Of a stretch of 64,000 bases of DNA, positions 24,938-33,487 are shown in pieces. The translations under genes were made by a program, and so were the position numbers. Where the stretch lies: NCBI GenBank assembly GCA_036265675.1, contig DATAOP010000091.1:1-64000 (forward strand), read 5' to 3'. Position 1 is the first letter of the stretch, and each line of letters opens with the position of its first letter. This DNA comes from VRUE01 sp036265675 (GTDB lineage Bacteria > Actinomycetota > Thermoleophilia > Solirubrobacterales > 70-9). The notes under the pieces are model-generated. The model saw only the letters and a list, made by a program, of their open reading frames with translations, searched no databases and was not told the origin of the DNA.

Positions 24938-26247
24938 GCGGGGGGCGGACTGCGGCTGCCGAGTGGCGGAACTGGGCCGGCGATCAGGCGTGCCGGCCGG
25001 CGGAGCGGATCGCGCCGCGCGATCGCGACGAGCTCGCGGCGGCGGTGGTCTCGGCGGCGGAGGCTGAAAGGAAGGTGAGCGTCGCCGGCTCCGGCCACTC
25101 GTTCACCGAGGCGGCGCTGACCGACGGAACGATGATCGACATCGCCGCCCTCAGCGGGGTGATCGACGCCGATCGCGAGAGCGGGCTGGTCCGGGTCGGC
25201 GGCGGGACCGTCCTCGCCGAGCTCAACCAGGAGCTCCACCGCCGCGGCCTCGCGATGGAGAACCTCGGCGACATCGACCGCCAGACCGTCGCCGGGGCGG
25301 TCTCGACCGGGACTCATGGCACCGGTATCAGGCTCGGCAACCTCTCGACCCAGGTCGTCGGTGTCGAGCTCGTCACCGGCGATGGGAAGGTCCGCGAGCT
25401 CGGCGAGTCCGACGGGGACCTGCTGCGGGCGGCGCGGGTCGGGGTCGGCGCGCTGGGGGCGATCAGCGCGGTGACGCTGCGCTGTGTCCCCAGCTTCGTC
25501 CTCGAGATCGTCTCGAAGCCGGTCCCGCGCGAAGAGGTCCTCGACACCTTCGTCGAGCGGGCCGAGGCCAACGACCACTTCGAGCTCTTCACCTTCCCCT
25601 ACGCCGACTCGGCGCTGGTCCTCGAACGCGACCGGACCGGATCCGCGCCGCGCCCGCGCGGGAGGGTCGGCGCCTACCTCAACGACATCGTCCTCGAGAA
25701 CTGGGCGCTGGGTGCGTTCTCGGGGGCGGGCAGGGCTCTCCCGGCGGCGATCCCGCTCCTCTCGCGGATCGCGGCGCGGCTCGCCTCCGGCGGCAGGGTC
25801 GTCGACCGCAGCGACCGGGTCTTCGCCAGCGAGCGCCGGGTCCGTTTCACCGAGATGGAGTACGGGGTGCCGCGCGAGAAGGGGCCCGAGGCTGCGCGCA
25901 GGGTGGTCGAGTGGGTGCGCGAGAACCGCTACCCGGTCTTCTTCCCGATCGAGATGCGGGTCGCCGCCGGCGACGACGCCCTGCTCAGTCCCTCGCACGA
26001 GCGCGACACCACCTACATCGCAGTCCACCAGTACCGGGGGATGGAGTGGCGTCCCTACTTCGAGGCGGTCGAGGCGATCATGGACGAGTACGGTGGCCGC
26101 CCGCACTGGGGCAAGCGCCACTTCCAGACCGCGGCGACGCTCGCGCCGCGCTACCCGCGCTGGGACGCGTTCGCCGCCGCCCGCGACGAGCTCGACCCCG
26201 GGCGCGTCTTCGGCAACGAGTACGCGACCCGCGTGCTCGGAGCCTGA
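24934..26247 (+). CDS. FAD-linked aldonolactone oxidase (D-arabinono-1,4-lactone/L-gulonolactone oxidase type)
   Basis: A 437-residue VAO-family flavoprotein that oxidises a sugar lactone or polyol. GSGHSFTEAALTDGTMIDI near residue 55 contains the His that is covalently joined to FAD in this family. AGAVSTGTHGTG is the FAD-binding loop. The C-terminal ALO domain ends with RPHWGKRHFQTA, whose HWGK is a family signature, and GRVFGNEYATRVLG. The GTG start at 24934 overlaps the MFS stop. Xylitol or alditol oxidase is an alternative, since the group cannot be split by motif alone. Confidence 0.9.
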   Translation: MSGGRTAAAEWRNWAGDQACRPAERIAPRDRDELAAAVVSAAEAERKVSVAGSGHSFTEAALTDGTMIDIAALSGVIDADRESGLVRVGGGTVLAELNQELHRRGLAMENLGDIDRQTVAGAVSTGTHGTGIRLGNLSTQVVGVELVTGDGKVRELGESDGDLLRAARVGVGALGAISAVTLRCVPSFVLEIVSKPVPREEVLDTFVERAEANDHFELFTFPYADSALVLERDRTGSAPRPRGRVGAYLNDIVLENWALGAFSGAGRALPAAIPLLSRIAARLASGGRVVDRSDRVFASERRVRFTEMEYGVPREKGPEAARRVVEWVRENRYPVFFPIEMRVAAGDDALLSPSHERDTTYIAVHQYRGMEWRPYFEAVEAIMDEYGGRPHWGKRHFQTAATLAPRYPRWDAFAAARDELDPGRVFGNEYATRVLGA

Positions 26248-26248
26248 G

Positions 26249-27445
26249 CTAGAGGAAGGCCCGGCCCTCGCCGCGGTAGGTCGGGACCTCGTCGACGATC
26301 CGGCTGCCCTCGACCAGGTGCAGTGAGTTGAAGCGCTCGCAGAGCTCGCCGGCCTTGGCGTGGCGCATGTAGACGCGGTCGCCGATCCGCAGCTCGGCCG
26401 CCGCGGGGCCGAGGAGCGGGGTCTGGACCTCGCCCGCGCCCTCCTCGGCGTCGAGCTCGAGTCCCGGCGGAAGCCATGGGGAGGGGAGGCGGGCGGCGTC
26501 GCCGCTGCCCGAGGCCAGGTAGCCGCCGCCGAGCGCCGTCGCGACCCGCGGCGAGGGCTTGCGGACGATCGCCAGCGCGAATCCCGCGGCCGGGGTCAGC
26601 GAGAAGCGGCTGTAGTGGTCGAAGAGGGTCGGGGCGTAGAAGCCCGAGCCGGCTGTCACCTCGGTGACGGCGTCCTCTGACCCGGTCAGCTCGAGGCTGC
26701 CGGTGCCACCACCGTTGACGATCGGGACCTCGGCGAAATCGCGGATCGCGGCGACGATTGCGGCCCGCCGCTCGGCGATCTCGGGGGCCGAGCGGCGCTG
26801 CATGAACCTGATCGACGCCCCGCGCAGGCGCCGGCCGGGGGGCGTGTCGCCGACCCCGGCGATCTGGCCCTCGTAGGCCATCACCGCTGCCAGCAGCAGC
26901 TGAGGGCGCCGCTCGATCTCGCGCGCGAGCGCGGCCGCCTGCTCGACGGTGTGGACGGGCGAGCGCTTGGGGCCGACCTTGACCCGGCCGCCGAGGGCCC
27001 ACCAGCCGGCGTCGACGTCGATGCAGACCCGGACCGGCGCCGCGCCGGCTCCGAGCACGGACTGGATCGCGTCGAGATGCTCGACGCAATCGACCATCAC
27101 GATCGGTGCGCCGTCGGGGTTCGCGACCGAGCGCAGGGCCAGCTCGCCGAGCGCGTCCGAATCGGTGGTCGGATAGGCCACGAGGAGGTTCTCGTGCCCC
27201 TGCTCCGCCAGCCACAGGGTCTCCGGCAGAGTGAAGGTCAGTAGCCCGTCGAAGCGCTGGTCGAAGGCGAGGATCCGGTCGATCACAGCGCGGCAGCGGA
27301 GGCTCTTGCTGGCCACCCGGACCGGCTTCGCCGCCGCCCTCGCGAGCATCGCCTCCGCGTTCGCCCACATCGCATCGAGGTCGACGAATGCGAACGGCGC
27401 CTCCACCTCGGCAAAGATCTCCTCATACTCCGCGTGGGTGGCCAT
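26249..27445 (-). CDS. PLP-dependent D-threonine aldolase/alanine-racemase-fold enzyme
   Basis: A 398-residue enzyme with the alanine-racemase-like N-terminal barrel and a C-terminal DSD1-type domain. APFAFVDLDAMWANAEAMLA precedes PVRVASKSLRC, in which the Lys should form the Schiff base with PLP. VNGGGTGSLEL is the phosphate-binding loop. The metal-site region PLLGPAAAELRIGDRVYMRHAKAGEL has His and acidic residues in the right places for D-threonine/D-serine lyases. The ATG at 27445 fits the family start. It is convergent with the oxidase gene. The amino-acid substrate is not certain. Confidence 0.88.
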   Translation of the reverse strand: MATHAEYEEIFAEVEAPFAFVDLDAMWANAEAMLARAAAKPVRVASKSLRCRAVIDRILAFDQRFDGLLTFTLPETLWLAEQGHENLLVAYPTTDSDALGELALRSVANPDGAPIVMVDCVEHLDAIQSVLGAGAAPVRVCIDVDAGWWALGGRVKVGPKRSPVHTVEQAAALAREIERRPQLLLAAVMAYEGQIAGVGDTPPGRRLRGASIRFMQRRSAPEIAERRAAIVAAIRDFAEVPIVNGGGTGSLELTGSEDAVTEVTAGSGFYAPTLFDHYSRFSLTPAAGFALAIVRKPSPRVATALGGGYLASGSGDAARLPSPWLPPGLELDAEEGAGEVQTPLLGPAAAELRIGDRVYMRHAKAGELCERFNSLHLVEGSRIVDEVPTYRGEGRAFL

Positions 27446-27475
27446 GGGCGATTCGAGCCTAACCCGGCAGGGCGG

Positions 27476-27535
27476 ACGCGGAAGCTCGCGCCAATCCATA
27501 TCTGTTTCTTCTGGCGCGGGCGTGAGCGGAGCACC
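27476..27535 (+). repeat. Possible diverged copy C of the structured intergenic element
   Basis: TCCATATCTG at 27495-27504 is identical to copy B (15231-15240) and is followed at the same distance by a GC-rich hairpin-like stretch containing GAGCGGAGCAC. The 5' half aligns poorly. It lies between the start of the aldolase-like gene and tRNA-Ser(GCU). Confidence 0.35.
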
Positions 27536-27560
27536 TGCCGGTATGTTTGGTCCCTTCCCC

Positions 27561-27649
27561 GGAGAGGTGGCCGAGTGGCTGAAGGCACTCGCCTGCTAAG
27601 CGAGTAGGGGGCGCAAGCTCTCTCGAGGGTTCGAATCCCTCCCTCTCCG
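27561..27649 (+). tRNA. tRNA-Ser, anticodon GCU
   Basis: An 89-base class II tRNA. Acceptor arms GGAGAGG and CCTCTCC pair, the anticodon loop is CTGCTAA (anticodon GCT), the long variable arm and GGTTCGAATCC T arm are present, and the discriminator is G. CCA is not encoded. Confidence 0.97.
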
Positions 27650-27656
27650 CTCCGGG

Positions 27657-29051
27657 CTAGTCGCGGCGGGCGCGGACGACGACCCGGGCCCCGCCCGAGG
27701 GGATCATCGTCACGTTCCGGTGCCGCGCCCGCTCCGCCTCGGAATCCGCCGCCTCGAGGTCGAGCCGCCGGGCCATCATCTCGAGCACGACCCGCTGCTC
27801 CGCCATCGCCAGCGCGGCGCCAAGGCAGCGACGGGTCCCGCCGCCGAACGGGATCCACTCGTAGGTGCCCGGCCGGCGGCCGATCCAGCGCTCGGGCAGG
27901 AAGTCGAAGGGCCGCGGGTAGAGGTCCTCGCGATGGTGCAGGAGGAGGATGCTGATCAGGATCGGGGTGTCGGCCCTGACGGCATAGGGGCTGAGCAGCC
28001 AGGGCGCCATGACCCGCCGGCCGACGATCGGGACCACCGGTCGCGAGCGCATCGTCTCGAGGATCGTCGCCTCGACCTGCTCGGCAGCGTCCTGATCCGA
28101 GCGGACCGCGTCCCGCAGCCGGTCGTGCGCCTCGGGGGCGCGGACCAGCCGCTCCCAGGCCCAGGCGAGCGAGTTCGCCGTCGTCTCGTGGCCGGCCAGG
28201 ACCAGGGTCAGGAGCTCGTCGCGGATTTCGCGGTCGCTGAGCGCCTCGCCGTCATCGGTCCTCGCCTGCAGCAGCTGCGAGAGGATGTCGCGCCGATCGG
28301 CGAGATCGGTGTCGGCGCGGCGGCGGGCGATGACCGCGTAGGTCGGGCGATCGAGGATCTTGAGCGCGATCCGCATCGGGCCGACCGGCTCGTCGCGGAA
28401 CAGGTTCATCAGCTCGCCGATCTGGGCGGCCGGCTTGGTCGAGGCCGCGACCAGCCGCTTGGTCGTGAGCCTCAGCCAGAACTCCGGCGTGTCGCGCCGC
28501 GGCGTCCCCTCGATCCCGAAGATCCCGGACATGATCACGTCGAGCGTGATCGCCTGCATCCGCGGTGCCAGCGAGAAGGGGCGGCCGACCGGCCAGGTCG
28601 CGATCTCGCGCTCGGCGGCGGCTGAGATCGAGCGGGTGTAGCGCTCGATCGCCTCGCCGTGGAAGTTCGGCAGCAGCAGCTTTCGCTGGCGCATGTGGCG
28701 CGGTTCGAGCGCGGTGAGCACCGAGCTCGTGCCGACGATCGGCGCCAACGGCGATTCGGCCGCCAGTGAGGGGGCCAGCTCCGGCGACGCGGTGAACAGC
28801 GAGCGGACGTGATCGGGATGGCTGACGATGACCAGGCCGCCGGGCATCGCGGTCCGCATCCTGAACGTCTCGCCGAGGCGGCGACGGGCGCCGAAGACGA
28901 ACTGGATCTGGCGCTGGTTGAAGCGCAGGATCTGCGCCGCCGGGTGCATCTCGACGACCGGCGGCGCCTCGAGCGCCTCCTGTTCGGCGTTGGTGATCGG
29001 GCCGGCGGGGGAATCGGGCGCCGTCCGTGCCTCGGGCTCTGCGGCGAGCAT
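27657..29051 (-). CDS. Cytochrome P450
   Basis: A 464-residue soluble haem monooxygenase. The I-helix oxygen-binding motif is VLAGHETTANSLAWAWERL, the K-helix ExxR is ILETMRSRP, and the haem-Cys loop is FGGGTRRCLGAALAMAE. FLPERWIGRR is the PERF-like segment. The pattern resembles CYP110/CYP102-like bacterial P450s more than the short class I CYPs. No redox partner is adjacent; the ferredoxin at 10708 is a possible donor. The gene begins 71 bases from the divergent pyruvate kinase start. The substrate is unknown. Confidence 0.95.
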   Translation of the reverse strand: MLAAEPEARTAPDSPAGPITNAEQEALEAPPVVEMHPAAQILRFNQRQIQFVFGARRRLGETFRMRTAMPGGLVIVSHPDHVRSLFTASPELAPSLAAESPLAPIVGTSSVLTALEPRHMRQRKLLLPNFHGEAIERYTRSISAAAEREIATWPVGRPFSLAPRMQAITLDVIMSGIFGIEGTPRRDTPEFWLRLTTKRLVAASTKPAAQIGELMNLFRDEPVGPMRIALKILDRPTYAVIARRRADTDLADRRDILSQLLQARTDDGEALSDREIRDELLTLVLAGHETTANSLAWAWERLVRAPEAHDRLRDAVRSDQDAAEQVEATILETMRSRPVVPIVGRRVMAPWLLSPYAVRADTPILISILLLHHREDLYPRPFDFLPERWIGRRPGTYEWIPFGGGTRRCLGAALAMAEQRVVLEMMARRLDLEAADSEAERARHRNVTMIPSGGARVVVRARRD

Positions 29052-29122
29052 GGGAAAAGGTTACATGGATCGGTGTCGCATTAGCGGCCCCCGCCGACCA
29101 TCTACAGTCGCCTGTTACGACG

Positions 29123-30556
29123 ATGCAGGCAGATCCGCGAAAAAGATACGGGCGGCGGACGAAGATCATCGCCACCGTCGGCCCGGCGAGCTGGGAGGAG
29201 AGCACACTCACGCAGCTGATCGATGCCGGTGTCGACGTCTTCCGCCTCAACTTCTCCCACGCCGATCGCGACCGCCATGCGGAGACGATCGAGTCGATTC
29301 GGCGCGCCTCCGACCAGGCCGAACGGCACGTCGCGATCCTTGGTGACCTGCCCGGCCAGAAGCTGCGGATCGGCGAGCTGCGGAACGACGTCGCCGAGCT
29401 CGAGACCGGGATGCACGTGAAGCTGACGCCGCGCGACGTCGAGGGCGATGCGGCGACGATCCCGGTCCACTGGCCCGGCCTGAAGACGCTGCGCGAGGAC
29501 GAGGAGGTCTATCTCGCCGACGGGGCGATCCGGCTGCGCGTCTGCGAGCCGGAGGGCGACGACGTCGACTGCGAGGTCGAGGTCGGCGGGACCCTCTCAT
29601 CACATAAGGGGATGAACGTCCCGGGGGCGACCGCGCAGGCGACCGGCGACGGCGACCTCGGCTGGGTCGAGTTCTCGATCGAGAACGGCGTCGATCTGCT
29701 CGCGGTCTCGTTCGTATCGACCGCGGCAGACCTCGAGCCGGTGGCGGAGCGGGTGCGGGCGCTCGGCTCCGACATCCCTCTGATCGCGAAGATCGAGAAA
29801 CGGCAGGCGGCGGAGAACGCGGAGGAGATCGTCGAGGCGGCGACGGGCGGGATCATGGTCGCCCGCGGCGACCTCGGAATCGAGCTGCCGCTGGCCGAGG
29901 TGCCACTCGTCCAGAAGCGGCTGATCCGCGCCGCCGGCAAACGCTCGAAGCCGGCGATCACCGCGACCCAGATGCTCGCTTCGATGGTCACCGAGCGGCG
30001 CCCGACCCGGGCCGAGGTGACCGACGTAGCCAACGCGATCTTCGACGGCACCGACGCCGTGATGCTCTCCGAGGAGACGGCGGTCGGCGGCAACCCGGTC
30101 GAGGCGGTGCGGGTCATGGACCGGATCGCCCGGGCGACCGAGCCGGACCTTCCGTACGGCGACTGGCTGTTCACCCGCACCGACCAGCTCGATCAGGAGG
30201 TCGCCGATTCGGTTGCCTGGGGCGCGGTCGGCGCCGTATACAGACTCGGCCTCGCTGCCCTGGTCGTGCCGACCCACAGCGGCCGCACCGCCCGGCTCGT
30301 CTCCGCCCACCGGCCGAACGTCCCCGTGCTGGCGATCTCGCCGCGGATGGAGACGGTCCGCCGCCTCAACGTCCTGTTCGGGATAAGAGCCATCCACAGC
30401 GACCACGAGACCGAGGTCCGGGCCCTGCTCGACGACTGCGCCGCCCTCGCTGCCCGTCATGGGATCGCCAAATCCGGCGACCTGATCGCGATCACCGCCG
30501 GCCTGCCCGAGCAGGAGCTGGGGACCAACCTCTTCGAGGTCCACCGGGTTCCATGA
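29123..30556 (+). CDS. pyk: Pyruvate kinase
   Basis: A 477-residue glycolytic enzyme that converts phosphoenolpyruvate and ADP to pyruvate and ATP. Conserved parts are RTKIIATVGPAS, FRLNFSHAD, IPLIAKIEKRQAAEN with the active-site Lys, VARGDLGIELPL for the metal, and ATQMLASMVTERRPTRAEV. The B domain lies at about residues 80-170. The ATG at 29123 matches the family start. The crotonase gene overlaps its stop by four bases. Confidence 0.97.
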   Translation: MQADPRKRYGRRTKIIATVGPASWEESTLTQLIDAGVDVFRLNFSHADRDRHAETIESIRRASDQAERHVAILGDLPGQKLRIGELRNDVAELETGMHVKLTPRDVEGDAATIPVHWPGLKTLREDEEVYLADGAIRLRVCEPEGDDVDCEVEVGGTLSSHKGMNVPGATAQATGDGDLGWVEFSIENGVDLLAVSFVSTAADLEPVAERVRALGSDIPLIAKIEKRQAAENAEEIVEAATGGIMVARGDLGIELPLAEVPLVQKRLIRAAGKRSKPAITATQMLASMVTERRPTRAEVTDVANAIFDGTDAVMLSEETAVGGNPVEAVRVMDRIARATEPDLPYGDWLFTRTDQLDQEVADSVAWGAVGAVYRLGLAALVVPTHSGRTARLVSAHRPNVPVLAISPRMETVRRLNVLFGIRAIHSDHETEVRALLDDCAALAARHGIAKSGDLIAITAGLPEQELGTNLFEVHRVP

Positions 30557-31335
30557 GCGAGGGGCCGCTGCGGGTCGAGCGCGAGGAGACCGGGCTGGCG
30601 GTCGCGACCTTCGACAGCCCGCCGCTCAACCTCTTCGACCGGCGGATGTTCGACGCGCTGCGGCAGGCGGTCGACGAGATCGAGCGCGATCCGCCGCGGG
30701 CGCTCCTCTTCCGCGCCGAGGGCCGGGCCGTCTCCGGTGGCGTCGACGTCCACGAGTTCGCCGGGGTGACGCCGGAGCAGGGATCGGAGCTCTGGGCCGA
30801 GCTGCTGCGGGTCGTCGACCAGGTCGAACTGCTGCCGCTGCCGGTCGTCTTCGCCGCCCACGCCCTGACCCTGACCGCCGCGTTCGAGCTGGCGCTGGCC
30901 TGCGACCTGATCGTCGCCGCCCGCTCGGCCCGGTTCGGCTTGGTCGAGCGGGTCGTCGGCCTCACCCCCTCGATGGGCGGGACCCAGCGCCTCGCCGAGC
31001 GCGCCGGCAGCGGTCGCGCGCGGCAGCTGGTGATGACCGGCGACCTCTTCGGCGCGGAGGAGCTCGAGCGCTGGAACGTCGTCAACCACGTCCATGACGA
31101 CGACGGGTTCGACGAGCGGGCGCGCGCCCTCGCCTCCGACCTCGCCTCCGGCCCGACCCGCGCCCATGCGATGACCAAGCACGTCCTGCGCCGCTTCCGC
31201 GAGGGCGGGATCCCGGCGGCCGACGACACGATCCGCGAGGACGCCGGCGAGCTGTTCGGAACCGAGGACCTCCAGCGCGCGGTCAGGACCTTTCTCGAGG
31301 AGGGCCCGGGCCACGCCAAGTTCGAGGGCCGCTAG
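30553..31335 (+). CDS. Enoyl-CoA hydratase/isomerase (crotonase) family protein, diverged oxyanion loop
   Basis: A 260-residue crotonase-fold protein. The first oxyanion-hole region is RAVSGGVDVHEF. The usual GYALGGGxELA second region is instead AHALTLTAAFELALACD, so the GGG turn is absent, although the Glu is kept. The second catalytic Glu may be in FGLVERVVGLTP, followed by MGGTQRL. These differences suggest a changed reaction or loss of hydratase activity. The ATG overlaps the pyk stop (ATGA), so the two genes are coupled. It converges with the GNAT gene, with a four-base overlap. Confidence 0.9.
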   Translation: MSEGPLRVEREETGLAVATFDSPPLNLFDRRMFDALRQAVDEIERDPPRALLFRAEGRAVSGGVDVHEFAGVTPEQGSELWAELLRVVDQVELLPLPVVFAAHALTLTAAFELALACDLIVAARSARFGLVERVVGLTPSMGGTQRLAERAGSGRARQLVMTGDLFGAEELERWNVVNHVHDDDGFDERARALASDLASGPTRAHAMTKHVLRRFREGGIPAADDTIREDAGELFGTEDLQRAVRTFLEEGPGHAKFEGR

Positions 31336-31922
31336 CGCTGCTCCGCGGCGGGCTCTCGCCACATCGTCGAGACCGAGACCGCCTCATCGGGCCTGGTGAA
31401 CCCGCCGACCCGCGAGAACCCGAGCCGTTCGTAGCGGTGGTCGTTCGCCGAGTTGCTCGACTCGAGGTAGGCGGGCATTCGCTCGGAGTCGACCCGCTCC
31501 AGGCCCTCTGCCAGCAGCGCCATCCCCCGTCCCTTCCCGCGATGATCCGGATGAGTGCCGAGCAGGCTCAGGTAGTAATGGGGGACCTCATCAGGGTGGC
31601 TCTGCTCGAACCGGTCCAGCAGCTCCAGCACCTCCGCGGTCCGCTCCCCGGTCAGCTCGCGAAGCAGCGGCTCGACCCGCTGTTCCTCCGCGTCGGTCAG
31701 CTCGACGCCGCCGGGCGGTATCCAGACCGACGCCGCCGCGCCCTCATCGGCGACCCACACCCACGGGTAGCGGAGGGCGCTCGAGACGAGGAAGCACCAC
31801 CACCTCGCGAGGCTCTCCCGCTCGGGGAAGGCCCAGCCCCAGAGCGGATCGTCGGCGAAAGCGGCGGCGAGCGTCTCCGCGATCAGGTCGAGGTCCCGCT
31901 CGGTTGCGACGCGCGCTTCCAT
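31332..31922 (-). CDS. GNAT-family N-acetyltransferase
   Basis: A 196-residue acetyl-CoA-dependent acetyltransferase. The N-terminus RVATERDLDLIAETLAAAFADDP is typical of GNAT proteins, and the acetyl-CoA-binding motif A is YYLSLLGTHPDHRGKGRGMAL (Q/RxxGxG/A form). YERLGFSRVG is the motif B end. There is no signal peptide. The acceptor substrate cannot be predicted. Confidence 0.92.
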   Translation of the reverse strand: MEARVATERDLDLIAETLAAAFADDPLWGWAFPERESLARWWCFLVSSALRYPWVWVADEGAAASVWIPPGGVELTDAEEQRVEPLLRELTGERTAEVLELLDRFEQSHPDEVPHYYLSLLGTHPDHRGKGRGMALLAEGLERVDSERMPAYLESSNSANDHRYERLGFSRVGGFTRPDEAVSVSTMWREPAAEQR

Positions 31923-31998
31923 GCGTTGCCGCGACCCTAGCCGACCGATACGGTTGCGCCGGGAAGTCTGAGCCGAACCCGATCGAGAGGAGACGGTG

Positions 31999-32349
31999 AT
32001 GACCCGTCCGACGGCGGAGTATGTGGTCGAGGATGTCGACGTCGAGAGCTATGTCCCGGAAATGATCGATGGGTCCCAGGTGGGCGAGTGCCATCAGCTC
32101 GAGCCGGCCGGAGCCTCGACCACGGACCTCGACGTCAGCCTCTGGCGCTCGGATCCCGCGACCTACGACTACATGTTCGAGAAGGACGAGGCGAATCTCG
32201 TCGTCGCAGGGGCGGCAATTGTCGAGCTCCCTGAAACCGGCGAGACAATCGAGCTCCGGGAGGGGAACGTCGCGTACTTCAGGGCCGGGATGCGGTCGGT
32301 CTGGAAGATCACGCAGCCGTTCACGAAGTTCGTCGTCATGCCGAACTGA
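31999..32349 (+). CDS. Cupin-domain protein (DUF861/cupin_3 type)
   Basis: A 116-residue single-domain cupin. The second half has the form of cupin_3/ureidoglycolate-hydrolase-like proteins: DEANLVVAGAAIVELPETGE, then LREGNVAYFRAGMRSVWKI, ending TKFVVMP. Metal-ligand His residues are largely missing, so it may bind a ligand without catalysis. GAGAGGAGA precedes the start; GTG at 31996 is an alternative. It is convergent with ackA. Confidence 0.87.
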   Translation: MTRPTAEYVVEDVDVESYVPEMIDGSQVGECHQLEPAGASTTDLDVSLWRSDPATYDYMFEKDEANLVVAGAAIVELPETGETIELREGNVAYFRAGMRSVWKITQPFTKFVVMPN

Positions 32350-32368
32350 TCGCGCGCGCGGGCGGGAC

Positions 32369-33481
32369 TCAAGCGGCGAGCGCCGATCGCGTGCCGCGGG
32401 CGATCTCGATGTCCTCGCGCGCGGTGACGACGAGGACGCCGGCTTTGGAATCCGGGCTCGAGAGAACGCCGTCACCGGTCGCGGTGCTGTTGGCGGCGGG
32501 ATCGAGCTCAAGGCCGAGGAACGCCACCCGTTCGCACGCCTCGCTCCGCACCCGCGACAGGTGCTCGCCGATCCCACCGGTGAAGACCAGCGCGTCGAGG
32601 CCGCCCATCGCCGCCGTCATCGCGGCGATCTTCGCGGCGAGCCGGTGGAGGTAGACCGCAAGCGCCAGGCCGCAGCGCTCCTCACCGGAGTCGGCGCCGG
32701 CGATCACCTCGCGGAGGTCGGAATGCCCGCAGAGGGCGAGCAGCCCCGAATCGCGGTCGAGCTCGGACTCCATTCGCTCGGCGTCGTGGCCGCGGTGGCG
32801 CTGGACCCACAGCAGCAGGCCGGGATCTACCGAGCCGGACCTGGTCGCCATCACCAGCCCCTCGAGCGGCGTGAAGCCCATCGTCGTGTCGACGGAGCGG
32901 CCCGCTTCGACCGCCGCCAGCGAGGCACCGGCCCCGAGGTGCGCGGTGACGAGACGCAGTTCGGCAATCTCTCGATCCAGCAGCTCGGCTGCGCGGCGGG
33001 CGGCGTAAGCATGGGAGAGGCCGTGGAACCCGTAGCGGCGCAGCGGCATCGGCGCCGACCAGTCCGCCGGGATCGCGTAGGTCGACGCCGCGGCCGGGAT
33101 CGTCGAGTGGAATGCGGTGTCGAAGCAGGCGACCGAGGGCAGCCGCGGGCGCAGCCGGCGCAGCGCCGCGATCGCCGCCAGCGCGGGCGGGTTGTGGAGG
33201 GGGGCCAGGTCGGCGAGGGCCTCCAGGTCCGACTCGGCCCGATCGTCGATCGGCAACGGGTCGGAGAATTCGTGACCGCCGTGGACCACCCGGTGCCCGG
33301 CGGCGGCGATCTCCGGCGCCTCGGCCAGGATCCGCTCCAACGCGGCCTCAAGCTCCCGCTCCTCGCTGCCGAACTCCTCCTCGCGTGCGACGAGGACCCG
33401 GTCGCGTGCGTCGAGCACCCTCAGCTTCACGCTGGAGGAGCCGACGTTCACGGTCAGGACCGGTCCCGCGGGGGCCGGCAT
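32369..33481 (-). CDS. ackA: Acetate kinase
   Basis: A 370-residue enzyme that makes acetate and ATP from acetyl phosphate and ADP. Signature 1 is VLTVNVGSSSVKL and the second is VTAHLGAGASLAAVEAGRSVDTTMGFTPLEG (catalytic Arg/His region), with VFTGGIGEH near the end. It is somewhat shorter than the 400 residues of E. coli AckA. It lies six bases downstream of the phosphoketolase gene, the usual pair in phosphoketolase-using bacteria. Confidence 0.96.
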   Translation of the reverse strand: MPAPAGPVLTVNVGSSSVKLRVLDARDRVLVAREEEFGSEERELEAALERILAEAPEIAAAGHRVVHGGHEFSDPLPIDDRAESDLEALADLAPLHNPPALAAIAALRRLRPRLPSVACFDTAFHSTIPAAASTYAIPADWSAPMPLRRYGFHGLSHAYAARRAAELLDREIAELRLVTAHLGAGASLAAVEAGRSVDTTMGFTPLEGLVMATRSGSVDPGLLLWVQRHRGHDAERMESELDRDSGLLALCGHSDLREVIAGADSGEERCGLALAVYLHRLAAKIAAMTAAMGGLDALVFTGGIGEHLSRVRSEACERVAFLGLELDPAANSTATGDGVLSSPDSKAGVLVVTAREDIEIARGTRSALAA

Positions 33482-33487
33482 GCGACC

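Noticed and set aside
23652..27649. Integration at the two tRNA-Ser genes, by analogy with tRNA-Arg
   Set aside because: No partial copies of either tRNA-Ser 3' end were found in the flanking sequence.
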